Shown piece after piece: positions 9,321-17,255 of a stretch of DNA of 64,000 bases. The notes beneath the pieces are model-generated. The model was not told the origin of the DNA, searched no databases, and saw only the letters and a program-made list of their open reading frames with translations. Position numbers and translations under genes: made by a program. The number at the start of each line of letters is the position of its first letter. The stretch's first letter is position 1. Where the stretch lies: NCBI RefSeq assembly GCF_025449215.1, contig NZ_CP104900.1, positions 1,054,001 to 1,118,000 on the forward strand. Direction: 5' to 3'. This stretch comes from Shewanella seohaensis. GTDB taxonomy: Bacteria; Pseudomonadota; Gammaproteobacteria; Enterobacterales; Shewanellaceae.

Positions 9321-11077
9321 AACCCAGATTAAAGATGCGTTTGGGCGATCTGTTAGTTCAAGAATCGATTATTACCGAAGAGCAGCTACAACAAGCTTTG
9401 GGAGAGCAGCGCAAGACAGGGCACAAGCTCGGCCGCACCCTGATTGAGCTGCGCTCTATTACCGAAACCCAACTACTGCAATTTTTGTCGCAGCAGCTCA
9501 ATCTGCCGCTGCTGGATATCAGCAAACGCCCCATCCCCGCCGAAGTGGTGAGCCTTATCCCCGAGGTGCAAGCGCGGCGTTTTCGCGCCCTCGCGGTGGA
9601 AGATCGGGGTGATACGGTATTAGTGGCCATGAGCGACCCGGCGGACTTGCAGGCGCTCGACCATTTAGAAATTTTAATCGCACCGAAAAAGCTCAGTGTT
9701 GCGGTCGCCCCCGAGCAGCAATTACTGCAAGCCTTCGATAACCTGTATCGTCGCACCGACCAAATCGCGCAAATCGCCGGTAAGCTCGAAGAGGAATATG
9801 CTGCAGATCAAATGTTTGATCTGGCGAGCCTGACCTCAAGCGATAGCGATAATGAAACCACAGTCGTTAAGCTGCTGCAGTCGATTTTTGAAGACGCGGT
9901 ACAAATGCGTGCCTCGGATATTCATATTGAGCCTGGCGAAAAAGCTCTGCGGATCCGCCAACGTATCGATGGCCAGTTACACGAGACCATTCTAAATGAG
10001 GTCAATATCGCGGCGGCCTTAGTCTTGCGCCTTAAGCTTATGGCTGGGCTAGATATTTCTGAAAAACGTCTGCCGCAGGATGGACGTTTCCATATGGAAA
10101 TTAAGGGCCACAAGATTGACGTGCGTATGTCGACTATGCCGATTTACCACGGCGAATCTGTGGTAATGCGTCTACTCGACCAATCCGCAGGCTTGTTGAC
10201 CTTAAATGAGACAGGGATGCCGCCGCATATTTTGGCGCGTATCCGTAAGCAGATTAAACGTCCCCACGGCATGTTGCTGGTAACAGGGCCTACGGGTAGC
10301 GGTAAAACCACCACCTTGTATGGCATCTTAAGTGAGCTCAATACTGCGGATCGCAAAATTATTACGGTAGAAGATCCGGTCGAATACCAATTGCCAAGGA
10401 TCAACCAAGTTCAAGTTAACCATAAAATTGGACTCGATTTTTCGAACGTGCTGCGCACTACTTTGCGTCAAGACCCGGACATTATCATGGTCGGTGAGAT
10501 GCGTGACCAAGAAACGGTGGAAATTGGTCTTCGGGGCGCACTTACGGGTCACTTTGTGTTGTCTACATTGCACACTAACGATGCGGTGACCAGCGCGCTA
10601 CGTTTGCTTGATATGGGCGCGGCCAGTTACTTAGTTGCGAGTGCGCTAAGGGTGATTATCGCCCAGCGCCTAGTGCGCCGCGTATGCCATAACTGTGGGG
10701 TGGAATATCAACCTACGGCTCAGGAAAAAGCCTGGTTGAATAGTGTGAGTCGTCAGGATTTTTCATCCGCCAAGTTCCGCATTGGTACTGGCTGCCAAAG
10801 CTGTAACGGCAGTGGTTATCGCGGCCGTATCGGTATTTTTGAGATCCTCGAATTGGATGAAAAGATGATCGATGCGATGCGTACTGGTAATCCACAGGAT
10901 TTTGCCCGTGCAGCCCTGCAAAGCCCTAACTTTACCCCGCTCGCCGAGTCGGCACTGCAATATTTGAGCGAAGGTATGACGACCATTGAAGAGGTGGCTA
11001 AGCTTGTTGAGGATGTGAGTGAGTCACAGGTGCCACTCTCGCGGGATATTATCAGTCAGCAAGGCGTTGAGGCGTAA
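9317..11077 (+). CDS. mshE: MSHA pilus extension ATPase MshE
   Basis: The hexameric GspE/PilB-family motor ATPase that polymerises the MSHA pilus, 586 residues. The N-terminal MshEN domain holds the c-di-GMP-binding signature (RLGDLLVQESIITEEQLQQAL at about residues 10-30, followed by the second motif near LGRTLIELRSITETQL). The ATPase part has Walker A GPTGSGKTTT at about 324-333, an Asp box and Walker B, and a tetracysteine zinc site (CHNC near 457 and CQSC near 493). Pilus assembly should therefore respond to c-di-GMP; this is known for V. cholerae MshE and inferred here from the conserved motif. Confidence 0.95.
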   Translation: MKPRLKMRLGDLLVQESIITEEQLQQALGEQRKTGHKLGRTLIELRSITETQLLQFLSQQLNLPLLDISKRPIPAEVVSLIPEVQARRFRALAVEDRGDTVLVAMSDPADLQALDHLEILIAPKKLSVAVAPEQQLLQAFDNLYRRTDQIAQIAGKLEEEYAADQMFDLASLTSSDSDNETTVVKLLQSIFEDAVQMRASDIHIEPGEKALRIRQRIDGQLHETILNEVNIAAALVLRLKLMAGLDISEKRLPQDGRFHMEIKGHKIDVRMSTMPIYHGESVVMRLLDQSAGLLTLNETGMPPHILARIRKQIKRPHGMLLVTGPTGSGKTTTLYGILSELNTADRKIITVEDPVEYQLPRINQVQVNHKIGLDFSNVLRTTLRQDPDIIMVGEMRDQETVEIGLRGALTGHFVLSTLHTNDAVTSALRLLDMGAASYLVASALRVIIAQRLVRRVCHNCGVEYQPTAQEKAWLNSVSRQDFSSAKFRIGTGCQSCNGSGYRGRIGIFEILELDEKMIDAMRTGNPQDFARAALQSPNFTPLAESALQYLSEGMTTIEEVAKLVEDVSESQVPLSRDIISQQGVEA

Positions 11078-11079
11078 TT

Positions 11080-12300
11080 ATGCCGGTTTATCAATACCGT
11101 GGACGCAGTGGACAAGGTCAGGCCGTAACGGGTCAGCTCGATGCTGCCTCCGAGGGGGCGGCGGCCGATATGTTGTTAGCCCGCGGCATTATCCCGTTAG
11201 AAGTCAAAGTCGCTAAAGAAGCTAAGTCCTTTACCTTGGCGCAGTTGTTTAAGCGCAAAGTCGGCTTGGATGAATTACAAATTTTTACCCGGCAAATGTA
11301 CTCGTTAACGCGCTCGGGGATCCCTATCCTGCGCGCCATTGCAGGCTTATCCGAAACCGCCCACTCCCAACGAATGAAAGATGCGCTGAATGATATTTCA
11401 GAGCAGTTAACTGCGGGGCGCCCACTGTCATCGGCCATGAACCAACATCCAGATGTGTTTGATTCTCTGTTTGTTTCTATGGTGCATGTGGGGGAAAACA
11501 CCGGTAAGTTAGAGGACGCTTTTATTCAGCTCTCGGGTTATATCGAGCGTGAGCAGGAAACTCGCCGCCGAATCAAAGCCGCGATGCGTTATCCCATATT
11601 TGTATTGATTGCTATCGCGCTGGCGATGGTGATTTTAAATATCATGGTGATCCCGAAATTCGCCGAGATGTTTGCCCGCTTTGGTGCCGACTTGCCTTGG
11701 GCGACTAAGGTGTTAATCGGCACATCAAACCTGTTTGTAAACTACTGGCCCCTGATGCTGATAATACTGCTCGGAACCGTTATTGGGATCCGCTACTGGC
11801 ACCATACGGAAAAAGGCGAGAAACAATGGGACCAGTGGAAGTTACACATTCCCGCCGTAGGTTCGATTATTGAGCGCTCGACCCTCTCCCGTTATTGCCG
11901 CAGTTTTTCGATGATGTTGAGCGCGGGTGTGCCGATGACGCAGGCGCTCAGTCTGGTGGCCGATGCGGTGGATAATGCGTATATGCACGACAAAATTGTC
12001 GGGATGCGCCGTGGTATTGAGTCTGGCGAATCTATGCTGAGGGTTTCGAACCAGAGTAAATTGTTTACGCCACTGGTGTTGCAAATGGTCGCGGTAGGCG
12101 AAGAAACCGGACAAATTGACCAACTATTAAATGATGCCGCCGATTTTTACGAAGGTGAGGTCGACTACGATCTTAAAAATCTCACTGCTAAGTTAGAACC
12201 GATTCTGATCGGAATAGTGGCTGCGATTGTATTGGTGCTGGCGCTGGGTATTTATCTACCGATGTGGGACATGCTCAACGTAGTCAAAGGCGGGAAATAA
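11080..12300 (+). CDS. mshG: MSHA inner-membrane platform protein MshG (PilC/GspF)
   Basis: A polytopic platform protein of 406 residues that docks the MshE motor. The two GspF repeats are visible, each with the helix-rich signature (FTRQMYSLTRSGIPILRAI and YCRSFSMMLSAGVPMTQAL) and MVHVGENTGKLED / MVAVGEETGQIDQ. Membrane helices lie at about residues 168-190, 220-240 and 370-395. It starts 2 bp after the mshE stop. Confidence 0.95.
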   Translation: MPVYQYRGRSGQGQAVTGQLDAASEGAAADMLLARGIIPLEVKVAKEAKSFTLAQLFKRKVGLDELQIFTRQMYSLTRSGIPILRAIAGLSETAHSQRMKDALNDISEQLTAGRPLSSAMNQHPDVFDSLFVSMVHVGENTGKLEDAFIQLSGYIEREQETRRRIKAAMRYPIFVLIAIALAMVILNIMVIPKFAEMFARFGADLPWATKVLIGTSNLFVNYWPLMLIILLGTVIGIRYWHHTEKGEKQWDQWKLHIPAVGSIIERSTLSRYCRSFSMMLSAGVPMTQALSLVADAVDNAYMHDKIVGMRRGIESGESMLRVSNQSKLFTPLVLQMVAVGEETGQIDQLLNDAADFYEGEVDYDLKNLTAKLEPILIGIVAAIVLVLALGIYLPMWDMLNVVKGGK

Positions 12301-12338
12301 TGCCGAATCGAGAATTTAACTCAATTAGGATCAAATAG

Positions 12339-12833
12339 ATGCAGAGCCAACAGAAGGCCGAAAGCGATCTATTACGTGTGTATGGGCGGCTCGTTAGCCT
12401 GACCTTGATCTTGATTATTCTCGCGGTGATTGGATTTAAATATTTTGCGACTATGCCACAACTTGCCGCCCGCAATGTGGAGTTAGAGCATACGCGCTTC
12501 TTAAACGTGTTGGCTATGGTGCGTTCTCAATGGTTGTCCCTTGGCAAACCGCCGCAAATGCGACTAGATTGGGAAGTGTTTAGCGAACAAAGCACAAATA
12601 ACGAACAAACTTTTGTGATGATGAATGCGCAGGGTTGGCCACAACCTAGCCAGTTGGATGACCAAGCGTGTCAGCGATTGTGGCAACAATTAATGGGGCA
12701 GGAGCAGGGGGACGAATCCCTTATCGGCTCGTATTTTGCTAAGGATAATAGCTGCCGTTACCGCGCGCAAAATGGGGATAGTATCGGCTATCAGCTCAAC
12801 TCTGGCAGGGTCATTTTTTTGACGTTTCCGTAA
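12339..12833 (+). CDS. mshF: MSHA biogenesis protein MshF
   Basis: A 164-residue protein with one N-terminal membrane helix (about residues 17-37, VSLTLILIILAVIGFKYF). The rest is periplasmic, with two cysteines that could pair. It has no prepilin G-F cleavage site. It is identified by its position between mshG and mshB; the family's function is not established. Confidence 0.8.
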   Translation: MQSQQKAESDLLRVYGRLVSLTLILIILAVIGFKYFATMPQLAARNVELEHTRFLNVLAMVRSQWLSLGKPPQMRLDWEVFSEQSTNNEQTFVMMNAQGWPQPSQLDDQACQRLWQQLMGQEQGDESLIGSYFAKDNSCRYRAQNGDSIGYQLNSGRVIFLTFP

Positions 12834-12909
12834 AATATTGTTAAGTAACGGGCTTTTTTAAACTGATTTAGCTGTTAGAATGGACTTTCATCAAGATAGG
12901 GAGAGACGA

Positions 12910-13527
12910 ATGAAGACTAAGCAAGATGGTTTTTCATTGATTGAACTGGTCATAGTGATCGTAATTTTGGGTCTGTTGGCCGCAACCGCGATCCCTCGTT
13001 TTTTAAATGTCACCGATGATGCTGAAGATGCCAGTGTGGACGGAGTCGCGGGTGGTTTATCCACCGCAGTGAGTTTTGTGCGTTCACAATGGGAAGTCGA
13101 TGGTCGCCAAAATAGCAGTGTGATCTTAGACGGTACCTCAGTGTCTCTCGACCCGCGTTTTGGTTATCCAACGGGCACCTCTGGTACCGATGCGACGGCG
13201 ATGACCGATGCAAGCTGCCAGCAGGTATTTAATACTGTGTTGCAAAGTGCACCGCGTAACGTGCTTTATTCGCAAGATGCGCGCAATCAACGTTATACAG
13301 TGCGCGTTATCGATGGTGCGGGCGGAAGCTCAAATGCGATTAATGGCACATCCGTAAGCGGTTTAGATCTATGTGTATATCACCAAGTGGCTTCACTGGT
13401 GCTAAACCAAACCACAGGTGTACCGACGCCAGCGCCAGATTTATCGACTGCGGGTGCAAAAGGGGTGGTGTATAACCCAGGTACGGGCAAAGTATTAAGT
13501 TTCACTCAAACACCATTTACGCCTTAA
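12910..13527 (+). CDS. mshB: MSHA minor pilin MshB
   Basis: A type IV prepilin of 205 residues. A short basic leader ends in DG, followed by the N-methylation site and hydrophobic helix FSLIELVIVIVILGLLAATAIPRF. The C-terminal region has cysteines spaced for a disulfide loop (C-x~60-C). An in-frame start at 12880 exists, but ATG 12910 follows GGGAGAG and gives a normal short leader peptide. It precedes the two major-pilin-like genes. Confidence 0.92.
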   Translation: MKTKQDGFSLIELVIVIVILGLLAATAIPRFLNVTDDAEDASVDGVAGGLSTAVSFVRSQWEVDGRQNSSVILDGTSVSLDPRFGYPTGTSGTDATAMTDASCQQVFNTVLQSAPRNVLYSQDARNQRYTVRVIDGAGGSSNAINGTSVSGLDLCVYHQVASLVLNQTTGVPTPAPDLSTAGAKGVVYNPGTGKVLSFTQTPFTP

Positions 13528-13579
13528 TAGTATTGGCGTGAAGTTCCAGTATTTCGAATTGTTATTACATAGGTAGTTA

Positions 13580-14101
13580 ATGATGAAAAGACAACAAGGT
13601 TTTACCTTAATTGAGTTAGTCGTAGTGATCATTATCTTAGGTATTCTTGCAGTCACAGCGGCGCCTAAGTTTATTAATCTTCAGTCAGATGCGCGTAAAT
13701 CGACAGTTGAGGGTGTGAAAGCGGCCTTACAAGGCGCGAATACATTGATCTACTCGAAAGCAGCTATTCAAGGTTTAGGAAAGGCGACTGGCGAAGATGT
13801 AACAATTGATTCTAGTGTCACTCCTAATGTTAAGGTCACTACAGATTATGGGTATCTCAACAGCGCAACAAGTTCTGCTGCTGTGAAAGCTAACCTTGAA
13901 AAAGCATTGGACATGCAGTTTGATGCCTTAGCTACAGATACTGTGGGCACAGTGAATGACTTTGGCGTGGTCTATAAGAGTGCAACATCTTTCATTATTG
14001 TTCCTAAGGGCAAGAAAGATACGGATGCTTGTCGTTTGGAATATACACCTGCAACGAATACTGCATTACCAGTGTATAACGTTGTAGCTACTGCGTGTTA
14101 A
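13580..14101 (+). CDS. mshA: MshA-type major pilin, copy 1
   Basis: A type IVa prepilin of 173 residues with leader MMKRQQG and mature N-terminus FTLIELVVVIIILGILAVTA, then PKFINLQSDARKSTVEGV. A C-terminal disulfide-loop pair (DACRLEY and VVATAC) closes the globular domain. The first ~50 mature residues are almost identical to the next gene, and the two are divergent afterwards, as expected for a tandem duplication. Codon 2 is also ATG, so either start is possible. Confidence 0.92.
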   Translation: MMKRQQGFTLIELVVVIIILGILAVTAAPKFINLQSDARKSTVEGVKAALQGANTLIYSKAAIQGLGKATGEDVTIDSSVTPNVKVTTDYGYLNSATSSAAVKANLEKALDMQFDALATDTVGTVNDFGVVYKSATSFIIVPKGKKDTDACRLEYTPATNTALPVYNVVATAC

Positions 14102-14115
14102 TGGAGTCTTAGAGA

Positions 14116-14631
14116 ATGAAAAAGCAGAGTGGTTTTACATTAATCGAATTAGTGGTTGTGATTATTATTTTAGGTATTTTAGCTGTTACTGCAGCGCCTA
14201 AATTTATCAATCTACAATCAGATGCACGCGCTTCAACTGTGAAAGGATTGGAGGCTGCGATTAAAGGTGCAGATACCCTCATTAACTCAAAATCGTTAAT
14301 TGCGGGCAATAATACAGTGGCTTCTACGGCAGCAACACCTCCGACAGTAACTGTTGAAACCGGTAAAACAGTTTTGATTAACTACGGCCATGCAACGCCA
14401 GTATGGACAGACTCTCTTGAGAACGCATTAGATATCAATGCTGCCGCTAGTGGAACATCAAGCGAGTGGATTTATCTTGAGGATAGCGCAAGCACGAGTA
14501 TTTACTTTTACCCTCAAGGACAAGTTAGCCCTAAAGCTGCCAATAATCCTGGCACTTGTTATGTTCAGTATGTGAATGGTCTGACTGCATACGGTCCTAT
14601 CACTGTTAATACTGATGTATCTGGCTGTTAG
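14116..14631 (+). CDS. mshA: MshA-type major pilin, copy 2
   Basis: A second type IVa prepilin of 171 residues, only 14 bp after the first, with ribosome-binding site GGAG. The leader is MKKQSG and the mature N-terminus FTLIELVVVIIILGILAVTA matches copy 1, including PKFINLQSDAR. The C-terminal loop cysteines (GTCYVQY and DVSGC) differ in context from copy 1. A strong terminator follows, so the two pilins may end the high-level part of the transcript. Which copy builds the fibre cannot be told from sequence alone. Confidence 0.92.
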   Translation: MKKQSGFTLIELVVVIIILGILAVTAAPKFINLQSDARASTVKGLEAAIKGADTLINSKSLIAGNNTVASTAATPPTVTVETGKTVLINYGHATPVWTDSLENALDINAAASGTSSEWIYLEDSASTSIYFYPQGQVSPKAANNPGTCYVQYVNGLTAYGPITVNTDVSGC

Positions 14632-14646
14632 AAAATGTTCCATTAC

Positions 14647-14672
14647 AAGGCCTGCCTAGCAGGCCTTTTTTT
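14647..14672 (+). terminator. Rho-independent terminator inside the MSHA locus
   Basis: A 9-bp perfect stem (AAGGCCTGC / GCAGGCCTT) with a 3-nt loop is followed by seven T residues. It lies 15 bp after the second pilin stop codon and separates the pilin genes from mshCDOPQ. Confidence 0.92.
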
Positions 14673-14776
14673 AGGTCAGCAATCAATCGGAGTGTTGGCT
14701 GTAATAAAATGAATTTGCTAATTATTTCTTTTGTTTAGGCGAAATATTTGCCTTACGAATCAAGTTGGCAGAAACT

Positions 14777-14910
14777 GAACCTAGAACCTAGAACCTAGAA
14801 CCTAGAACCTAGAACCTAGAACCTAGAACCTAGAACCTAGAACCTAGAACCTAGAACCTAGAACCTAGAACCTAGAACCTAGAACCTAGAACCTAGAACC
14901 TAGAACCTAG
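14777..14910 (+). repeat. Array of 19 perfect 7-bp repeats (GAACCTA)
   Basis: Nineteen uninterrupted copies of GAACCTA plus one extra G, with no mismatch. Every junction creates the tetranucleotide CTAG, which is usually rare in enterobacterial and related genomes. The array lies between the pilin terminator and mshC and ends 19 bp before the mshC start codon, where no clear ribosome-binding site is seen. It is a simple-sequence tract that can change length by slippage; a 7-bp unit outside a reading frame would alter spacing, not frame. Confidence 0.97.
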
Positions 14911-14929
14911 CATCACGGCAAAGCGGACA

Positions 14930-15418
14930 ATGCGTAGATTTTCCAGCGGCAGACAGTTTGGGTTTACCTTAGTCGAACTCGTGACCACTATTATCCTGAT
15001 TGGGATACTATCGGTGACGGTATTGCCGCGCTTATTTAGCCAGTCATCCTATAGCGCCTTTAGTCTGCGCAATGAATTTATGGCCGAGCTGCGCCAGGTT
15101 CAGCAAAAAGCCTTGAATAATACCGATAGATGTTACCGCGTTGTCGTGTCGGCGACGGGTTACCAAGTGAGTCAGTTTGCCAGTCGGGATAGCACTGGTT
15201 GTACGGGCTCGCCATTGTCTCCTAACCCTTTATCCAGCCAAGCTTTTCAAGGTGGCTCGCAGTTAGTGCTTATCAGTAACAATGCCAAGAGCTTTTACCT
15301 TGATTTTGATATCAATGGTCGAGCATCGCTTGCGTGTAATGGGCCATGTATCAATGTGATTGCCAATGATACTGTGGCGATTAATATCTCCAGCGAGGGC
15401 TATATTTATGCGAATTAA
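14930..15418 (+). CDS. mshC: MSHA minor pilin MshC
   Basis: A GspH/FimT-like pseudopilin of 162 residues: leader ending RQFG, then FTLVELVTTIILIGILSVTV. The C-terminal part has a cysteine-containing loop (SLACNGPC). The ATG at 14930 has only a weak upstream purine stretch (GCGGAC), and the 7-bp array ends 19 bp before it. Its stop overlaps mshD by 11 bp. Confidence 0.9.
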   Translation: MRRFSSGRQFGFTLVELVTTIILIGILSVTVLPRLFSQSSYSAFSLRNEFMAELRQVQQKALNNTDRCYRVVVSATGYQVSQFASRDSTGCTGSPLSPNPLSSQAFQGGSQLVLISNNAKSFYLDFDINGRASLACNGPCINVIANDTVAINISSEGYIYAN

Positions 15419-15959
15419 TCCTCGGCTGTTTTCGATAAGCACATCAGTAAAAGCATCCTCAAAAGCTAAACAACAGGGGTTTACCTTAATCGAATTAGTG
15501 GTGGGCATGTTAGTCATTGCCATTGCTATCGTGATGCTCAGTAGCATGTTATTTCCGCAGGCGGATCGCGCCGTTAAGACCTTGCATCGAGTCAAGAGTG
15601 CCGAACTTGCCCACTCGGTGATGAATGAGATTTGGGGTAAGCGTTATGATCAAAATACCAATGCCAATGGCGGTGTGCCTGCTTGCGGGAGTCCATTAGG
15701 CAGTAGTTGCTCGACCGTATTAGGGCCTGAGGCTGGCGAAGGGCGTAACGATTTTAACGATGTGGATGACTATCACGGCTTAACTCAAAATGCCACTATG
15801 CTCAATTCCAGTCAAACTTATGCGCAGGCGTACCCGAACTATCAATTAAGTGTCTCTGTCGCCTATGGTTCTGCACCCAATACCAAGTTAGTGACCATTA
15901 ATGTGACTACCCCAGATAACGAAGTGATCACTTACAATCTGGTGAGGAGCAATTACTAA
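15408..15959 (+). CDS. mshD: MSHA minor pilin MshD
   Basis: A GspI/PilV-like minor pilin of 183 residues: a longer basic leader ending KQQG, then FTLIELVVGMLVIAIAIVML and the motif AELAHSVMNEI. The frame is open further upstream, but ATG 15408 overlaps the end of mshC in the way usual for this operon. It overlaps mshO by one base. Confidence 0.9.
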   Translation: MRINPRLFSISTSVKASSKAKQQGFTLIELVVGMLVIAIAIVMLSSMLFPQADRAVKTLHRVKSAELAHSVMNEIWGKRYDQNTNANGGVPACGSPLGSSCSTVLGPEAGEGRNDFNDVDDYHGLTQNATMLNSSQTYAQAYPNYQLSVSVAYGSAPNTKLVTINVTTPDNEVITYNLVRSNY

Positions 15960-16807
15960 TGGTCGCGTTATCCGCAAAGCGCATGGCGCGCTCCCTACGG
16001 GGTTTTACCTTAGTCGAAATGGTCACTGTGATCCTTATCTTAGGGATTCTGGTGGTGGGCGTGAGTAGCTTTATTATTTTCGGTACGCGGATTTTTGTGG
16101 AGTCGAGTTCGGTTGATCAAGTGCTAAGCCAGAGTCGTTTCGCTGTCGAGCGTATGACCCGTGAGCTGCGCAGCGCCGTGCCTAACAGTGTGCGGCTCAA
16201 TGGTAATGGCTTGACCTATCAGTGCGTTGAGTTTGTCCCCATTGAGGCGAGTACCACCTATTTAGCTATGCCGATTGTGCCGAGTGCTGCAGCCCTAACG
16301 GGGACTGTGATTGTAGATAATGTGACCAGCAAGATTGTGGCTAACCAGTATGTGTGGCTTTATCCCTTAACCGACCGTGATGTCTATGACAGCACTAAGC
16401 TAAAACGCGCGCAGATTAACAGCATTAGCAGCGCCGCAAACCAAGTAACCTTAACCTTTACTGCCAATGTGAGATTTGCCGAAGCATCACCGCGGCAGCG
16501 AGTTTATTTTGGTTCGAGCCCTGTGAGTTATTGTTTTGAAAAATCACCATCCAGCAATGAGTTAACCCTAAAGCGTTATACTGGTTATGGGTTGAATGTC
16601 AGCCAACCCACGCCTAGCAGCATGAGCGCAGGAGTGTTAATGGCGCAGAATGTGGCCAATGCATTGAACGACAGTGCCGATTTACCGCTGATATTAACGC
16701 CATCGAGTTTAGTCAATAATGCTATGGTGCATTTACAACCGCGATTTAATGTCAACGGCGAGACATTTCAATATCGACATCAAGTGCAGGTGATTAATGT
16801 CCCCTAA
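15959..16807 (+). CDS. mshO: MSHA minor pilin MshO
   Basis: A PilW/GspJ-like minor pilin of 282 residues: leader ending LRG, then FTLVEMVTVILILGILVVGV, followed by the family motif SQSRFAVERMTRELRSA. It is translationally coupled to mshD (TAATG) and overlaps mshP by 11 bp. Confidence 0.9.
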   Translation: MVALSAKRMARSLRGFTLVEMVTVILILGILVVGVSSFIIFGTRIFVESSSVDQVLSQSRFAVERMTRELRSAVPNSVRLNGNGLTYQCVEFVPIEASTTYLAMPIVPSAAALTGTVIVDNVTSKIVANQYVWLYPLTDRDVYDSTKLKRAQINSISSAANQVTLTFTANVRFAEASPRQRVYFGSSPVSYCFEKSPSSNELTLKRYTGYGLNVSQPTPSSMSAGVLMAQNVANALNDSADLPLILTPSSLVNNAMVHLQPRFNVNGETFQYRHQVQVINVP

Positions 16808-17255
16808 CTTATTTAGCCTATCGCGCCCAGCATATCGTCAGTGTGCGGCTCGCCGCCAAGGTGGCAGCGCTTTAATCATCGGTATTTTTGTCATTACCGT
16901 GATGTTTTTATTGGCCGCCGCCTTAATCAATATAGTGGAAGATGCCGATACCGGATTAACTCAAGAAGTGTGGGGAACTCGCGCCTTAGCGGCGGCGAAC
17001 AGCGGTGCCGATGCGGCGCTGGCGCAATTATTCCCATTAAATGCCCCCGTTAATGCGACGGCGACATGTACCAGTGTTGCAAGCTCTTGGACGCCACCCA
17101 ATGTGGTGGGGTTTCATGCCTGTAGCGTGAGTTTAAGTTGTGCATCCTATTCCGTCGGTACTGTCACTCAGTTTCGGATAAATAGCAAAGCGGTATGTGA
17201 GAGTGGGGATACCCGCGTGAGCCGTCAAGTCGAGGTAGAAGCCCGTGGCAATTAA
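16797..17255 (+). CDS. mshP: MSHA biogenesis protein MshP (PilX-like)
   Basis: A 152-residue minor pilin-like protein. The basic leader ends in RRQGG and is followed by SALIIGIFVITVMFLLAAAL, then the PilX-type motif ALAAANSGADAALAQL. The C-terminal half has cysteines for one or two disulfides. It overlaps mshO and mshQ. Confidence 0.88.
   Translation: MSPNLFSLSRPAYRQCAARRQGGSALIIGIFVITVMFLLAAALINIVEDADTGLTQEVWGTRALAAANSGADAALAQLFPLNAPVNATATCTSVASSWTPPNVVGFHACSVSLSCASYSVGTVTQFRINSKAVCESGDTRVSRQVEVEARGN

Noticed and set aside
14777..14910. Repeat array considered as a CRISPR
   Set aside because: The 7-bp units are contiguous with no spacers, and no cas genes are present.
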